A stretch of 64,000 nt of DNA from Pestalotiopsis fici W106-1 (taxonomy: Eukaryota; Ascomycota; Sordariomycetes; Amphisphaeriales; Sporocadaceae): NCBI RefSeq assembly GCF_000516985.1, contig NW_006917095.1, positions 3,123,095 to 3,187,094 of the forward strand, written 5' to 3'. Positions within the stretch are counted from its first letter, which is position 1. The number at the start of each line of letters is the position of its first letter. The notes under the pieces are model-generated. The model was not told the DNA's origin. It made no database searches and worked only from the letters and a program-made list of their open reading frames with translations. Made by a program: the position numbers and the translations under genes. This document shows positions 34,878 to 46,553 of this stretch, piece by piece.

Positions 34878-35445
34878 ATGCTTATCTCCACTATGCGCTC
34901 CACTACCCTTCTCCTCAGCCTCGTGTATGTGTGCGGTTTAGCACTTGGCGGTCCGGCTGCATCCCTTCCCAACCACCATCCGATTGGACCCAAGAGCATT
35001 GAGAAACGTTCATTTGCATCAAGCTGCAGCAACTGCCAAATCACCTACAACTCAGTCTTGAATTGCAATTGTAGGAACAATGCAGGACAAACTGTTCTAG
35101 CACAACTCGATCTCAATGGATGCCTGACCAACGATGCATGTTGGCTAAAATGGCACTCTGGGTAAGTGAGCTGAAATTCTGAGTTGCAAGGTGGATGAAT
35201 ACTGACTTTTCTTTCCATTTGATAGGAGTGCCTTTCGGACGTGCTCTAACACGAAGATTGTGGATGGCTACACGCTGACATCCGATTGTAAAGCTGGTGA
35301 CGGGGCTGTTTGCCACAATAGAATTGGCTTAGGTAGGTGCAGTTTCCAATATAAGCAACCTCGAGAAAGTCAACTTATACTGATTTACTTTTTTGTAGAT
35401 CCTAATATTGACAACCAGAATGGCAACTTAGTCTGCCATAGTTGA
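34878..35445 (+). CDS. Small secreted cyanovirin-N-like (CVNH) protein
   Basis: A 145-aa product from three exons joined in frame (34878-35161, 35226-35332, 35399-35445). A signal peptide (STTLLLSLVYVCGLALGGPA) is followed by a short propeptide-like stretch ending in KR. The mature part follows the CVNH two-repeat plan: FASSCSNCQITYNSVLNCNC, LDLNGCLTNDACWLKW, then AFRTCSNTKIVDGYTLTSDCK, IGLDPNIDNQNGNLVC. CVNH proteins are small sugar-binding lectins. It has eight or more cysteines in the mature part, which suits a stable extracellular protein. The ATG at 34893 is an alternative start. A KEX2-type cut after EKR would free the domain (inference). Confidence 0.8.
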
Positions 35446-36506
35446 GAGCTATTTGACCGTCTCTTAGTCAGAGAAGGTCATGACCTGTGATTTCGATATC
35501 GCCGGATGCGCGCGGTGTATGGGTATGAATAAGTAGTTGGAAATAGTCTGGCTTTATTACACTGACGTAGGTACCTTTCGCGGGTCACTTGCTCGGGCAT
35601 ATACTTCGCTCTTCAGCACTTCTCTTTGGTAGATCAGACAAATCAATACACATACTTTCCTTTCGCTTAATCGATTAACTATTCTAAATTTTATTTTCTA
35701 TTATATTCTAAAATCTCAAGGTCTGGTTTGTTTGAGAAGTATGCCGTAGCGCCTACTGGAATCCGGTCATTCTCGATATAAAGGACTTTGTCAGCGCCTA
35801 CAGAGATGCCAATGACACAATATCCATCTTTCTTTGTCCAGAAAGGAAAAGCCGCAATAGATCTCTCCCCATCTAACAGTTGGGATATGAGTGTTAGGTG
35901 CTAGGCACCACGCTAGGTACTAGTACCTAATTTCCCCCGCAGCCACTGTAGCTTTCCGCCCTCTTCTCTTTATCACCTTTTGCTACACTTGCCACACATA
36001 GATTGATGATCATCAGAGCCTGATAATCCACAGTCTCGTGGCCGTAGCTAGTTGACATAATCATCTTCCATCAAAAACCTTCTTCTCCGTCGTTTTCCGT
36101 GAAGTACCAGTACGAATCAGCAAGGCTCTGGCCTTACATTGTATGCAACGGTGCATATTTGTAAGAAAGAGGCTGCGGGAGTTTCTTTTGTTGATAACTT
36201 AGGTAATTGATTATCAGTCACAAAGATACTTTGAATATGAGAGATGTTAAATCAGGGAGTGTGCATTCAGTGTTTGCTAAATATATGAACATGTCGCGGT
36301 TTCAATATGGGGGTTTCGTTCAATTGGTCTGTGACATCTTTCGGCTATCAGGATACAAAGACCACTCTTTGGGGCCATTTAGGTACCTGGATATAAAAGA
36401 CTCGCATTCACACTACAAATCTACAGCTAAGCACAAACTAGCTGTCAGGTTTACAGAGTTCGACCAATGGAAGCCCAAATGCTTGTGCTCTATCTGGATA
36501 TATGCC
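35446..36506. other. Intergenic, no gene recognised
   Basis: About 1 kb between two convergent genes. It includes a TAGGTGCTAGGCACC...AGGTACTAGTACCT palindromic stretch near 35895-35930, of a kind common in this window's intergenic DNA. Confidence 0.4.
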
Positions 36507-37574
36507 TCAAGATGGTGGTAAAGGAGGAGGGCTAGGCAAAGTAAGCCCAGCGTCAATAGGCAAAGCGGTGCCGTTAATAAAGCTACCGGATGGACTGGAC
36601 ACGAAGACAATATAGTCGGCCACTTCATCAACAGTGGCGGCCCGATTCAGAGGTGTGATATTTGAAATAGCATATTTGAGCATTGGGTTCTTTTCGGCGG
36701 CGACCTGAACCATGGGCGTGTCTACCCAGGCAGGGCAGACAGCATTGACGCGAATGGCGCTCTTGAGGGCCAAAGCATCGACAGCTAGAGAAAATATGGT
36801 TAGTGTTTGCTTTGGCATGAAAACCTCACACGCAGTCTGCGGCTTACCTGCAGACCGCATAATGCCAATAACGGCATGCTTTGCTGTAGTGTAGCCAATC
36901 ATTCCCGGTGCGCCAATGAGCGAGTTTGTGGAGCCCAAGAGGACGATAGAGCCCCTGCCAAGGCTCCGCGTACCGTGACGACCGGTATACGTGAGCGGCT
37001 CTTGTTGGGCCATTGCAGCTGTTACAGCGCGAACAAATCGTACTGCACCCGCAATGTTCGTGTCACTGATCTTGGAGAAGGCATCCAGGTCGACAGCCGG
37101 AGTGAAAGACGAATAATTCTCTAGATCAATCTTATCGGAGGCAGTTGTCAGTTTTTTTTTTTTTTTATAGTTTTTTTTTAAACTTATCAAATAGAGTGTT
37201 GGAGAGCGAGGCTTACGCCTGCACTATTGACGGCATAGTCAATGCGTTCAAAATCTTTCACAGCTGAAGCAACCAAATCTTGCACGCTCTTGGCGTCCGT
37301 CACGTCGACTTTGATAGCAAGTGCTCGATAGCCAGCATGCTTGGCATACTGGCGGCTCTCTTCGGCGGCCGCTCTCGCGCCCTCGTCATTGATATCTGCA
37401 AAAACGACTCCCTTGGCGCCGGCTTCAGCAAAGGCAATTGCTGTCTCTTTGCCTATACCGCTTGCGGCCTTGAAAGGAATGTCAGCGAGGTCCTTGGCAG
37501 TTTATAGGAATTATTCGCTTGCTTACGCCAGTCACAAGGGCGATACCGCCGTCGAGAGTCAATTTGGATGCCAT
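36507..37574 (-). CDS. Short-chain dehydrogenase/reductase (SDR)
   Basis: NAD(P)-dependent oxidoreductase of about 290 aa in four or so exons. From the ATG at 37574 it reads LDGGIALVTG, an intron, then AASGIGKETAIAFAEAGA, which completes the TGxxxGIG cofactor motif. FADIND follows, then VDVTDAKSV and the structural NSAG motif. After an intron containing long T runs (37150-37185) come the catalytic Ser region (IVLLGSTNS) and YTTAK (YxxxK). The next exon reads IRVNAVCPAWVDTPM and ends GSFINGTALPIDAGLTLP. All classical-SDR active-site elements are present. The Asp at the end of strand 2 suggests a preference for NAD over NADP (inference). The substrate is unknown. Confidence 0.9.
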
Positions 37575-38577
37575 TGGGGATGATAGAGGACTTGATATGG
37601 CGAGTTCAGGCAAGTAAAGCGAGTGTTTGGAACTTGATGATGACTCAACAAGGCAGATAGAACGATAAATATATGCTGCACGTTATTTCAAAGGATCGTA
37701 TTTTGCGTCACTGTTTGTTGAAATTGACTGCATTTTCTCAACAAAGCCTAGCGGCTCTTACACCCTTGTTTCAGTATGCAATTGGAAGTATTGCATCATG
37801 TCAAATGTGCTGTGCTACTGTAGGGTGTACTTGGTACCCTTCAACTGGCACAAATGCTGCATGCAGGCCTCACCTTTTCGGGGAGGGGGCGGACCTATTA
37901 AAACACGCGTTTGGAGATCTACATGTTTATGCCTATTTATTTCCTCTGCATCTGTTCAAGTGCATACTATGGCTTCCATGTTGATCATCTTGGATATCAC
38001 GTATAGTGTCGACATTGATGCATGCTTGGTTCTTTTTCGATTGTGCAGGCAGCCAATAGGCCGTGACGATGCAGGTCGGCCGTTGGATGCAAGTCGGCCG
38101 TTGGATGCAGGTTCGGCCCGCCGAGAAACCGTCACAGTGCGGGCTGCAAGCTAGACGCCCAACTTCTAAGCCAGTCACATCATAGTAATGTGTACAGAGT
38201 ATACAGTGCCAATGGTTTCCGCCCCAACCAATCAACTCCAAATCAGCCCCTTCGCAAAATCCTGTGATTATTCCCGGGGGATTGGGTGGTACTGGAGCTG
38301 GGGCCGATGGGGACCGGTCCGGATCTGCATTTGTGCGGTTCAGCGTCTAACAATGGTGAATGATTGTATGCATTCCAATGAGTCGGCAGCGCAAATGCGG
38401 AGGAGTGCTTCCCGTCCATGAAAACCAACTTCCCTCTGTTATTCTCTAGCGTCCTGCAGATCTCCCCGAGAGGGAAGTGGAGACTGGCGGGCAAAGATGT
38501 GTAGGGCTGTGCTTGGGGTATCGGAACGAGCAAACAATCGAAATAATGGTAGCTATCGATCGGCAATTGTGTCGGGT
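37575..38577. other. Intergenic with short tandem repeat
   Basis: Promoter side of the SDR gene and about 1 kb of unassigned DNA. It contains the 18-bp tandem repeat listed separately; no gene is seen. Confidence 0.4.
38071..38117 (+). repeat. 18-bp tandem repeat, about 2.6 copies
   Basis: The unit GCAGGTCGGCCGTTGGAT occurs at 38071, with a one-base variant at 38089, followed by a partial third copy. It lies in non-coding DNA. Confidence 0.85.
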
Positions 38578-38765
38578 GTCAGCAACAGGGTATATTTTGG
38601 ACCCTGCAAATGGCAATCATTGCAATGTTGCTTACAAAGAAATCTGAGTTAATTTTATCGAGCTACAACATAGAGGTGACGAAGAGCTATCTCAAATACC
38701 CAGGTAGGCGACCTGTAATGGGCACTATCTACAGCACCATGACATACTTGTCCAACTTTGAAACA
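38578..38765 (+). pseudogene. Relic coding segment, copy B (TKKSELILSSYN family)
   Basis: Homologous to 18928-19120, in the same orientation. The frame gives QQQGIF, TKKSELILSSYN and YLKYP...TIY. Like copy A it ends at the stop codon of an unrelated minus-strand gene. The frame stays open for 75 codons from an ATG at 38610. The family is unknown. Confidence 0.5.
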
Positions 38766-40058
38766 TCAGACATTTTCTCTCGCCATGGTCTCCATAGGAG
38801 GCAAGGTGTCGAAAGTAGACTTTTGATGCATGTTTGAATGATTGCGATTCTCCCTGACATATCCCGAGTCCTTTTGCTCGTTCGTAGACAATCGTCTCCA
38901 GGTCGTCAGCCGTCGGAAAGAGGTCAACCACTGGGGACGGGTGACGCTCTGTATGAATGCAGGGAGAGCTGGCATACATGCCACAATCATGCCAAAATCC
39001 ATTTCAACGAGAGCCCAGATCCCTGTTAGCCAAGTATACCATGAGGTATCGTCAGATTTCGCAAGTTGCACCGTGTAATAGAGACGGATGGTCGCAGATG
39101 CGATTGCCCTGTTGCGTCATGGTCAGCATGGCGAGCACATCGGAGGCAGGGGAATACCAACAAGACGGCAACTAGGAAAATTATTGAGACGCCCAGCTTT
39201 TGCTTCTGGGGTAAGTGGAGGCGCCAAATGACTGCCTGCGGTAACAGTAGAATAATTGTATCTGACGCAACATTGACGGAACTGGCTGCAACGTTGAGGG
39301 CTAGAACATCAAGACAGTGACCTTCGGTAATGAGTATATTCCATGACTTCTCCATTGGTGTACAGACCCAGATTTGAAATCCTAAAAGTATCACATAAGC
39401 GGCCAAGTTGACAACAATGGTGGCAATTGTCGTCCAATATAGAGCTGGAGGATGTTTATTTGGCATAAAGACTTGGATGTATTGCCCCAGAATTGAAAGC
39501 TTAATCATGAAGATAGTTGGCGCGTATAGAATCGAGGCAATGCGAACATCCTAATAGTTGGTTAGGCCTGATTGTATGCAATGATATACTGCCATAGACT
39601 AGAACAGGAACGACTGACGTAGAGAAACTGGATGAGATCTTTCGCGCGTACGTTCCAGACGTGTAAACCAGGTGCGGCGTCAGCAGACCGAAGGCACATG
39701 GCGCAAAATCCCAAGAACGCCCCCTAGAATACATTAGTCCAACACTGAGACATTGAAGCTGAAATGTCCTACATATCCAAGTAACAGCGACCCTGTCCGT
39801 CGCCTCGGTTAGCATATAAGAGGCGTCGAGCACGCGCTTCAATGGATGAGACTTACAATCTGGAACCCCAAAGTTCCGAGTGATGAAAGCTCTAGAATAA
39901 GTTCGCATAGCAACCGTCAATGTCGCCAGGCATATAGAAACGGTAACCAGAACGATTGTTGCGGTCCTCTGATTTGGTGGATTGTCCAGTTGGACAACAA
40001 CTCCAGGAGGCGGGCTCACCAGCGGCGCTTCCAGGATCGCAGTTAGATTAGTAGCCAT
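38766..40058 (-). CDS. Fungal rhodopsin-domain integral membrane protein (PTH11-like)
   Basis: A multi-exon gene for a seven-helix membrane protein of the fungal rhodopsin-domain family, whose members are often discussed as PTH11-like receptors. From the ATG at 40058 the first exon gives an extracellular tail and helix 1 (TATIVLVTVSICLATLTVAMRTYSR). Further exons carry RAKDLIQFLY, ILYAPTIFMIKLSILGQYIQVF and a TM helix beginning WTTIATIVVNLAAYVILLG. Then come CTPMEKSWN, ALNVAASSVNVASDTIILLLP and KLGVSIIFLVAVLLVF. The last exon reads DTSWYTWLTGIWALVEMDFGMIVACMPALPAF and ends in a short cytoplasmic tail. No frame break is visible. The ligand and function are unknown. No Cys-rich CFEM domain is visible at the N-terminus. 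Confidence 0.85.
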
Positions 40059-41350
40059 GGTTTCCTGAATACAAGCCGGCGCAAAGCCCCTTTGATTGAA
40101 ACACTATCCGAACACGAGGTGAAATACCGATTGATTGCGATGAAGGGGCAGCGGGATGCACAGAAAAGAATACAGCGAGTATGGTAAAGAAGATTGATTG
40201 AATCGTTAATTGTAGAAGGCAGTACACGCTAGATATGTGACCTTTTCTTGATCCCCACCACCCTGGGTACCTATTTTAGCCAGGGCCATAGCGCGCGGCT
40301 CAGGTGCAGCTAGCTGCTCGTCTTGCAGCCGCCGACTACTACCGTATTTTCAACAGAAAATGCATGCGCATGTCATAGATGCTGAGGAATCCAACATACA
40401 TCTTTAACCTAGGCTAGATACATGGTCGTCCCACTGCCCTACCATTGTAGGATCATCTTTAACCCTCTTTCCTTTTTTCTTTTTCAAGGCGTTACATTGG
40501 CGACTTTCACGATTTAAGCAGCTTTTTGTTAACTGCAGCAATTTGAAGTGAAATTAGTAACGAGGTATTTAGTTCAATAGAAACCACCTTTTAGCATTAA
40601 GTTCACGCAGGTCATAATGGTACAACCAGCGTAGCGCCATCTCATTTGACTAATACCACGCAACCCTTAGAATAGCCTCACTTATTTGATTTCAACATGA
40701 ACAGGAGGACTCTCGTGCATTCGCATATGGAGAATCCAGGCAGTCCGATGTCCCTCCCCAGGTCCGACTGGTATTGAGTTGAATTTTTGGTAAGCACAAC
40801 ACCGTTGGATGCGACGTCAGTGAGGATGTGTTATGTAAGGGGTGTCGGCGGGGTTCCATGCTAGGGTATTGTTCTTCGTCCTATTAATAGGTAGCCTTGC
40901 CGTGGGAGAATCCAGACGGGCTGGCGAGTGAGATCACTCGGCCTGGAGTGAGACTCAAGCAGCGCAAAACATTTTCGGTACGTGGCCGCTGGTGACTTGG
41001 CCAACCAGATCACATTGCTACGGACGCAATATCTGGGTCTTGTCTGCACGGCAATACTACCTACCACACGTGCCAAGATTGCACACAGTGCGGAGTATCA
41101 AGAGCCCAGTCGACCCCAGTGAGGGCTCCGGGATCAACACCACACCTGCGGCCAACGGACGGCCCCCCAATTTATGCGAGTCACCAACAATCCAAACAAA
41201 CAACTAACGGATTATTACCAGATTTGTTTCCACGATCGCAAGGTTAGGAGAAGCTGCCTTGCATGGAGTCTAGAGTACTCATCCTCCCCTTCTCCCGCCC
41301 ACGCATCTGACTGTCTCATCATCTTCAACCTACTGGTGTGCGTCCCTACC
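40059..41350. other. Intergenic between divergent membrane-protein genes
   Basis: About 1.3 kb with no recognised gene. Pyrimidine-rich stretches near 40450-40490 and short TATTAATAGG-type words are present. It must hold the promoters of the rhodopsin-domain gene and the damaged MFS gene. Confidence 0.4.
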
Positions 41351-42642
41351 ATGTCAGCCAATCCATTATCAAGTGTTGAGCAGCGTGCTGATGACCTTCC
41401 GGGCAGCAAGGCCCAGCGAGATGATGTTGGGGCCACGAGCGCCGAACACGAGAAGAGACAAGACTACCTCCAAGGAGCGAAACTACGTCTAATCACTGCA
41501 GCGTATGTAGTTTTGAGTATTCCGCAGTTTCGTGGCGCTTAGACTAATTCCTTGCCAGTATCTGCATGGTTCTTTTCCTATCGAATCTCGAAATTCCCGT
41601 CGTGACGACTGCATTGGTTGGAATATCTGATGAACTTCAAGGTTTTAAAAAGGCAAGCTGGGTGTCAACCTCGTATGATATTAACTCAGAGCTGTTTTGA
41701 ATATAGGTCATAACCCTTTTAATCATCGCTGGGTTGAGATGGATCACATTCCTTCTTTGGGAGCGGCATATCACTTTGCGGGCAAAGCCTCAGGAGCCAG
41801 TGTTCCCCTGGCGCTTCGCGCAAAACCGCGAGTTTATGGGTACACTACTGTGAGTACATACTACCCAATTCCAAACCTGCTCGGACATTGACACCAATTG
41901 CCTAAGGTGCTCCATGTTCCTCGGTGGGCCCTGGATCTGCGCAGTATTCCAGTTGCCCCAAAGATTTCAAGTCGTTAATGGCCTGACCCCAATTGATGCG
42001 GGAATTCACTTCATGCCTTTCACTTTGGCGGCTCCAGTTGGATCTGTGATTACTGGCATTTTGGCGCAGAGTGCCAAGATACCTCCTCTATACATGGTCC
42101 TTTTCGCAGCAGTACTGCAGGTCATAGGATTTGCCTTACTTTCTACACTTCCGGTCTCACAATCAGTAGCTCCTGCACAGTATGGATATCAAGTAATCGC
42201 AGGGCTTGGATGCGGGACAACAATTTCATTACTCACCCTATTGACTCCTTTCAGCGTCCAAGAACGTGACAAAGGTATGTATCCCGCTCTTCAGGTTCCA
42301 GTCATTCAGAGTCCGGTCTAACTAGTCACACATGAAGCGGTGGCTATGGGATCTGTTGCACAATATCGAATCATTGGAGGAGCAGTTGGTCTCGCCATTG
42401 TTACTGCGGGCTTCAATGGATTAGTCAGAAGTCGGTTGGGCAACGTGCTACCTCCCAGCCAAGTTGACAGTCTTCTGACGGCACCACCCTCCCTCGAGGC
42501 TTTCCCGGAGGCTATCCAAGGAACGATTCGAGCCGCCTTTGGAGACGGTTACAATTTGCAATTGAAGATTTTGGCAGGGCTGGCCGCTGGTCAGATTCCA
42601 TCTGCGCTGATGATGTGGAGGAAACAGCAGATCGTCACTTAA
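41351..42642 (+). pseudogene. MFS drug-type transporter with large internal deletion
   Basis: The ends match a fungal 14-helix MFS exporter. The start (ATG 41351) leads through an intron to TM1 (ICMVLFLSNLEIPVVTTALVGISDEL) and KKASWVSTSY. The next coding piece is VITLLIIAGLRWITFLLWERH, which normally lies some 200-250 residues later. The rest (FLGGPWICAVFQLPQRFQ, PFTLAAPVGSVITGIL, VAMGSVAQYRIIGGAVGLAIVTAGF) is in order to the end at 42642. At the junction (about 41674-41706) a GTATGAT donor-like word is followed after only 34 bases by an ATATAG acceptor-like word. The loss therefore seems to run from one ancestral intron into another. Missing about six or seven helices, it is unlikely to transport. 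Confidence 0.75.
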
Positions 42643-43289
42643 CGATGTTAATTAGCCATACAAGAGAATAATGGCAGTCGCAGAAAGCAGAGAGTTCAGC
42701 TCTACATAGGATAACTAGGCATATTGGATTCTAAGCATTGCTATTGTTTACGCGTTTATCATATTCAAAGCTCCTATGAACTTCCGTGACATCCTTAACT
42801 AAAACACACCCATGGCTTCTAATTCTTGATAAAAAACAACTAGCACATATATAATGGTAGTCCATTACATCATTGATTTCTAAGATACTGCCCCTTCGCA
42901 TATCGGCTCAGGTGAGAATATGCTTAGAAATATTGCATCAAAAACATTAATTGGCGATATAATAATGTCCAGTCAAATACGACCCAACATTAGGCCCCAC
43001 TCTAGTCAAAGTCAGCACCCAGTCTCTTCATTTACACGATTCCTTTATCTTCCGTGTAGGTTTGTATGTTTATAGTCACTAAACCATTGAGGCTTCCTAG
43101 TACGTAACGTAGTATGGTGGGGATAGCGGTCACTGATACAAGAACAACCAACCCTCTCCGTCGCCGACCCAGATCCACACTCACAGTGGTCTTGCCATTA
43201 GGTAAACACCAGCCCATTCTCGAAATCATTTATCCAGTATAGTTACTTCTAAGCTCCGTTTTCTCAACAGCTTCTGTTAACATCTTGTG
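42643..43289. other. Intergenic before tRNA
   Basis: AT-rich 3' flank of the MFS relic; no gene recognised. Confidence 0.4.
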
Positions 43290-43360
43290 GCATTAGTGGT
43301 TTAGTGGTAAAATCCATCGTTGCCATCGATGGGCCCCGCGTTCGATTCGCGGCTAATGCA
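43290..43360 (+). tRNA. tRNA-Gly (anticodon GCC)
   Basis: A 71-base cloverleaf without intron. The acceptor stem GCATTAG pairs with CTAATGC followed by discriminator A. The anticodon stem CATCG/CGATG encloses loop TTGCCAT with anticodon GCC. The T arm CCGCG-TTCGATT-CGCGG is perfect. Internal box elements (GTGGTTTAGTGG and GTTCGATTC) are typical RNA polymerase III promoters. A TTTTT run shortly after 43373 can terminate transcription. Confidence 0.97.
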
Positions 43361-43526
43361 ACTTATAATTTTGCCTTTTTGTCTCAGGACTCCTTGTCAA
43401 GTGAAGAACCTCGAGTATATTTTATCAAAAATTGTCGCACATTATCAGAGATGTGGAAATATATAAAATGAATACATAGCGCGCAGGCGCAGATATCCAT
43501 AATACACTTTTATTCATTCGACGAAT

Positions 43527-45508
43527 TCAAGCGTCTTGAGTCAATCTTACTACCGGGCCTTCGTACACTTTCCTACCATGGAAAGAGTAGTAGACTATCG
43601 CTATAACTGCAACTCCGCCAAACATGACAGACCCATAATTCATGGACTGTGGTATGGGTTGCGCCGTGACTGGAAACATGACAACGACAACGATAGTTGC
43701 CATGAAGACAACCGAGACGCCATTCACCGGAATCGTCAATCTGCCCATGTTGAACCGAGTTGGAGGCAAAGCTTGGCGACGGAGTCGTTTCAATAGCACA
43801 CAACCGATGCTAATCATGTAGGAGAAGGCGCCTGCGCTTGATAGAAGACCCACAGACGCATTGAACGCCGCGGAACTGCCCAAGTTCAACAATGATAGAA
43901 TGGCCGTTATGAAAAGGGAAGCGAGGATAGAGTTTATGGGTACCGGAACGCCAATGTCATGGACCTGTAGATATTCAGTATCAGTATTCTTGTTGTATGT
44001 GCAGCAAAGTCAGAGTATCATATCATCACCTTGTGAAACCATGAAGAAAATGGAAGACCTCCATCGCGGGCAAAAGACCAAGCTTGTCGCGAGGCAGCTG
44101 CTTGGACACTGATTGCGGAAAGATAGGTCATGCTGATGCCAATACAGACCAAAGCCGTTGCACCTGACGCGCTTCCAAGACCCAGATAATATACCTGGAT
44201 GGATATAAACGGCGAAGGATTCTCAAGGACCATGTCAACAATGTCCGTGACACAATACACCTACGACGGGTCAACTGACTTTCCTGTAATACTATACACC
44301 CCAAAACCTACAAATGTTATAATTGCCACTAGGCCCATGGCGCCATTCAGGAAAATGGTCAAAAGCATGATGCGCGGCATAGTCCAAGAAGCATCTCTGA
44401 TTTCCTCAGCCATGTGAGCGACACCATCGACGCCGAAAAAGGACCCTGTCGATGTGATTGAACCAATGATACAAGCGGCACCATTCGAAGACCAGCCACC
44501 AAAATTGGCAAATTCAGTAAAGACGTCCGCCGTTGCATTCTTCGGAACTAGCACCCATAGGGGTACTATGGTCTATACTAGCCATCAGTTGGAACGTTCA
44601 GATACGGAGATAGATTTCTCTTACTGCGAGGAAACCAAGCACAAAGAGAATCAAAATGACAGATGCTGTCAAGGGCAGCATTCTTGTCAGAAAGATGTTG
44701 ACCGCAGTGACTGATAGAGCTACGGCCATGGTAAGTAGGGTTTGGTGCCTAGCGGTTCTTTATGTCAGAGTTTGCTTCTTTAGAATTGGTAGTCTCCAAT
44801 CATTACCAGTTTTGAACCTCATACAGAGGGTTATTCGTCTCGGCAAGCGCCAGTATCAAGCATGACACGGCGTAGCAACAGCTTGCCAGCGCTGCTTGCC
44901 ATCCAAGGGCAACAAGCCAACCTTGATTGATCATGATCAGCAATGAGACGAAATACAAATATCCGAAACAACTTAGTTATACCAGTAGTGTAACTCAAGA
45001 TCTTTTGGCATGATCTTGGCGCAAACTCGGAAACCCACTATTCGCCCAATCAGCTTGGAGCTGCGCAAGCGCCTTGGCTATACCTACGTGATACTGACCG
45101 GCACTATACGCAAAATTCAGCTTTGAGCCTTGAAGACTTCGCCATGTGACTATAGGGAAGACGCTTGGTACCTCGATGGCGCCATGGATGCCATATCACC
45201 CAGTGATGCAGCCACGGGAAACATCATGACCCAAACAAACACATACGACCATATCGTTCCCTGGAAAGTTCATGAGCGTCATCTTTTAATGTTAGATAAT
45301 CGTCCATATATACCGCAAGGCCACCATTGATCAAAGAATATACCGCCAAGCCGATTACTGACGGCCAGGTAAAGACGTTGATAATCGCAAATCCCAACGT
45401 GGAGACTCTCTTGAACGTTCGTTTCAGTTCTTGCCCTTGGCCTAGGCGAGACATGTCCGCGGCGTCATCCTTTGAGCTCTCCAATACCAGGTTCTTGTTG
45501 ATTGCCAT
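43527..45508 (-). CDS. Amino-acid/GABA permease (APC superfamily)
   Basis: A multi-exon plasma-membrane transporter of the fungal amino acid/choline/GABA type. The first ATG of the frame is at 45508 (MAINKNLVLESSKDDAADM); upstream codons are non-ATG. The charged N-tail is followed by RVSTLGFAIINVFTWPSVIGLAVYSLINGG (TM1). Later exons read SYVFVWVMMFPVAASLGDMASMAPS, SAGQYH/WVSEFAPRSCQKILSYTTG, VNIFLTRMLPLTASVILILF and GVDGVAHMAEEIRDASWTMPR. The final pieces are GATALVCIGISMTYLSAISVQAAASRQAWSFARDGGLPFS and the last helices ending at 43527. About 12 helices are expected and no break is seen. Exon edges near 45000-44800 are approximate. The substrate is probably an amino acid or related amine. Confidence 0.88.
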
Positions 45509-46553
45509 TTCTGTAAGTTGTGCAAACTTTTCAAGCAAAATCGCAATGTAAGCATGAAGTTCGACAAGTTGTGTGACTATAGCATTTCTTGGGACTTGAT
45601 ATATTGGCCTATGCTATACACTATATTTTAGGGGGCATGTCCGCACAGCATCTGGTACAGTATGATGGCGGGGCAGTCGCCCCAATTCCGCCTTAGCGAG
45701 ATCATGAGGAAGTGCGCTTAGGAACCTCCAATCTACGTCCTATGTATCTACCTAGACATGCTGCAGGTTCCTACCGGTAGACAAATATCTATTCTAAAAC
45801 CGGAAATTCGCGTGTAGTCATATGATTTGTGAACATTGCATCAAACTTAAAATGTATAAGCATCCCCATCTTGATCTGCCACACAAAATCGAGGGTGCTA
45901 CCACCCCATATGCATCAAGGGTATACCCAGCCAGCGGATTGGGCAACAATGCGATTTTGCTTAGACTTCTTACATGCACTTGCGATCGCTTGCAATCTGG
46001 AATGACGCAGACTATCTTGCCGGTGAAGCAAGGACTTGGTATGGATCCTTCCCCAGACGGCTCGTCTCGACCTATACTGCCCTTCGCTACGGGCAACCTG
46101 CACGCTTCTACTGCAGCCGGTGCGATCTGGAAGAGCCAGGGCAAGACTCCGCTGAATCCCAACATTTTTGCCTCAAGGAAACCAGGCCTATGAAAAAGTA
46201 TTCAGATAAATGTGTAATAATTTAATAACCATCAAGCAGTGCGGCTATGGCATCATTTCTTCAGCTGACATCTGCACAGGCGCCGCTTCAACGCAAGCGA
46301 CGCCATGTCACACCAATTCGCGCCGCATCTGGTGAGTGCTGAAGATCGGCATGGGGCCGCTTCCTAGCCCTGCGAGCGCATCCGAGAATGCAGCAAAGCA
46401 TGATTGATTTCTTTCGTCACATCATTGGCGAACTACCATTTTCTGGGCAGGGGAAGCCAACGCCCAAATCCAGCACTTTGCACAAAGTCGCGCCTCGCTT
46501 GATCGTGTACCAGATCAGATAAAGGCACTTTGGAAATATCTTGCTTGATTACA
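45509..46553. other. Intergenic between divergent permease and oxidase
   Basis: About 1 kb containing two promoters. Frames at 45820-46225 on both strands are open for 80-120 codons and include a CSRCDLEEP phrase, but no family is recognised. They may be relic or chance. Confidence 0.35.

Noticed and set aside
45818..46225. Overlapping 80-123-codon frames near the permease
   Set aside because: No recognised domain, and both strands are open equally, as expected by chance in this composition.
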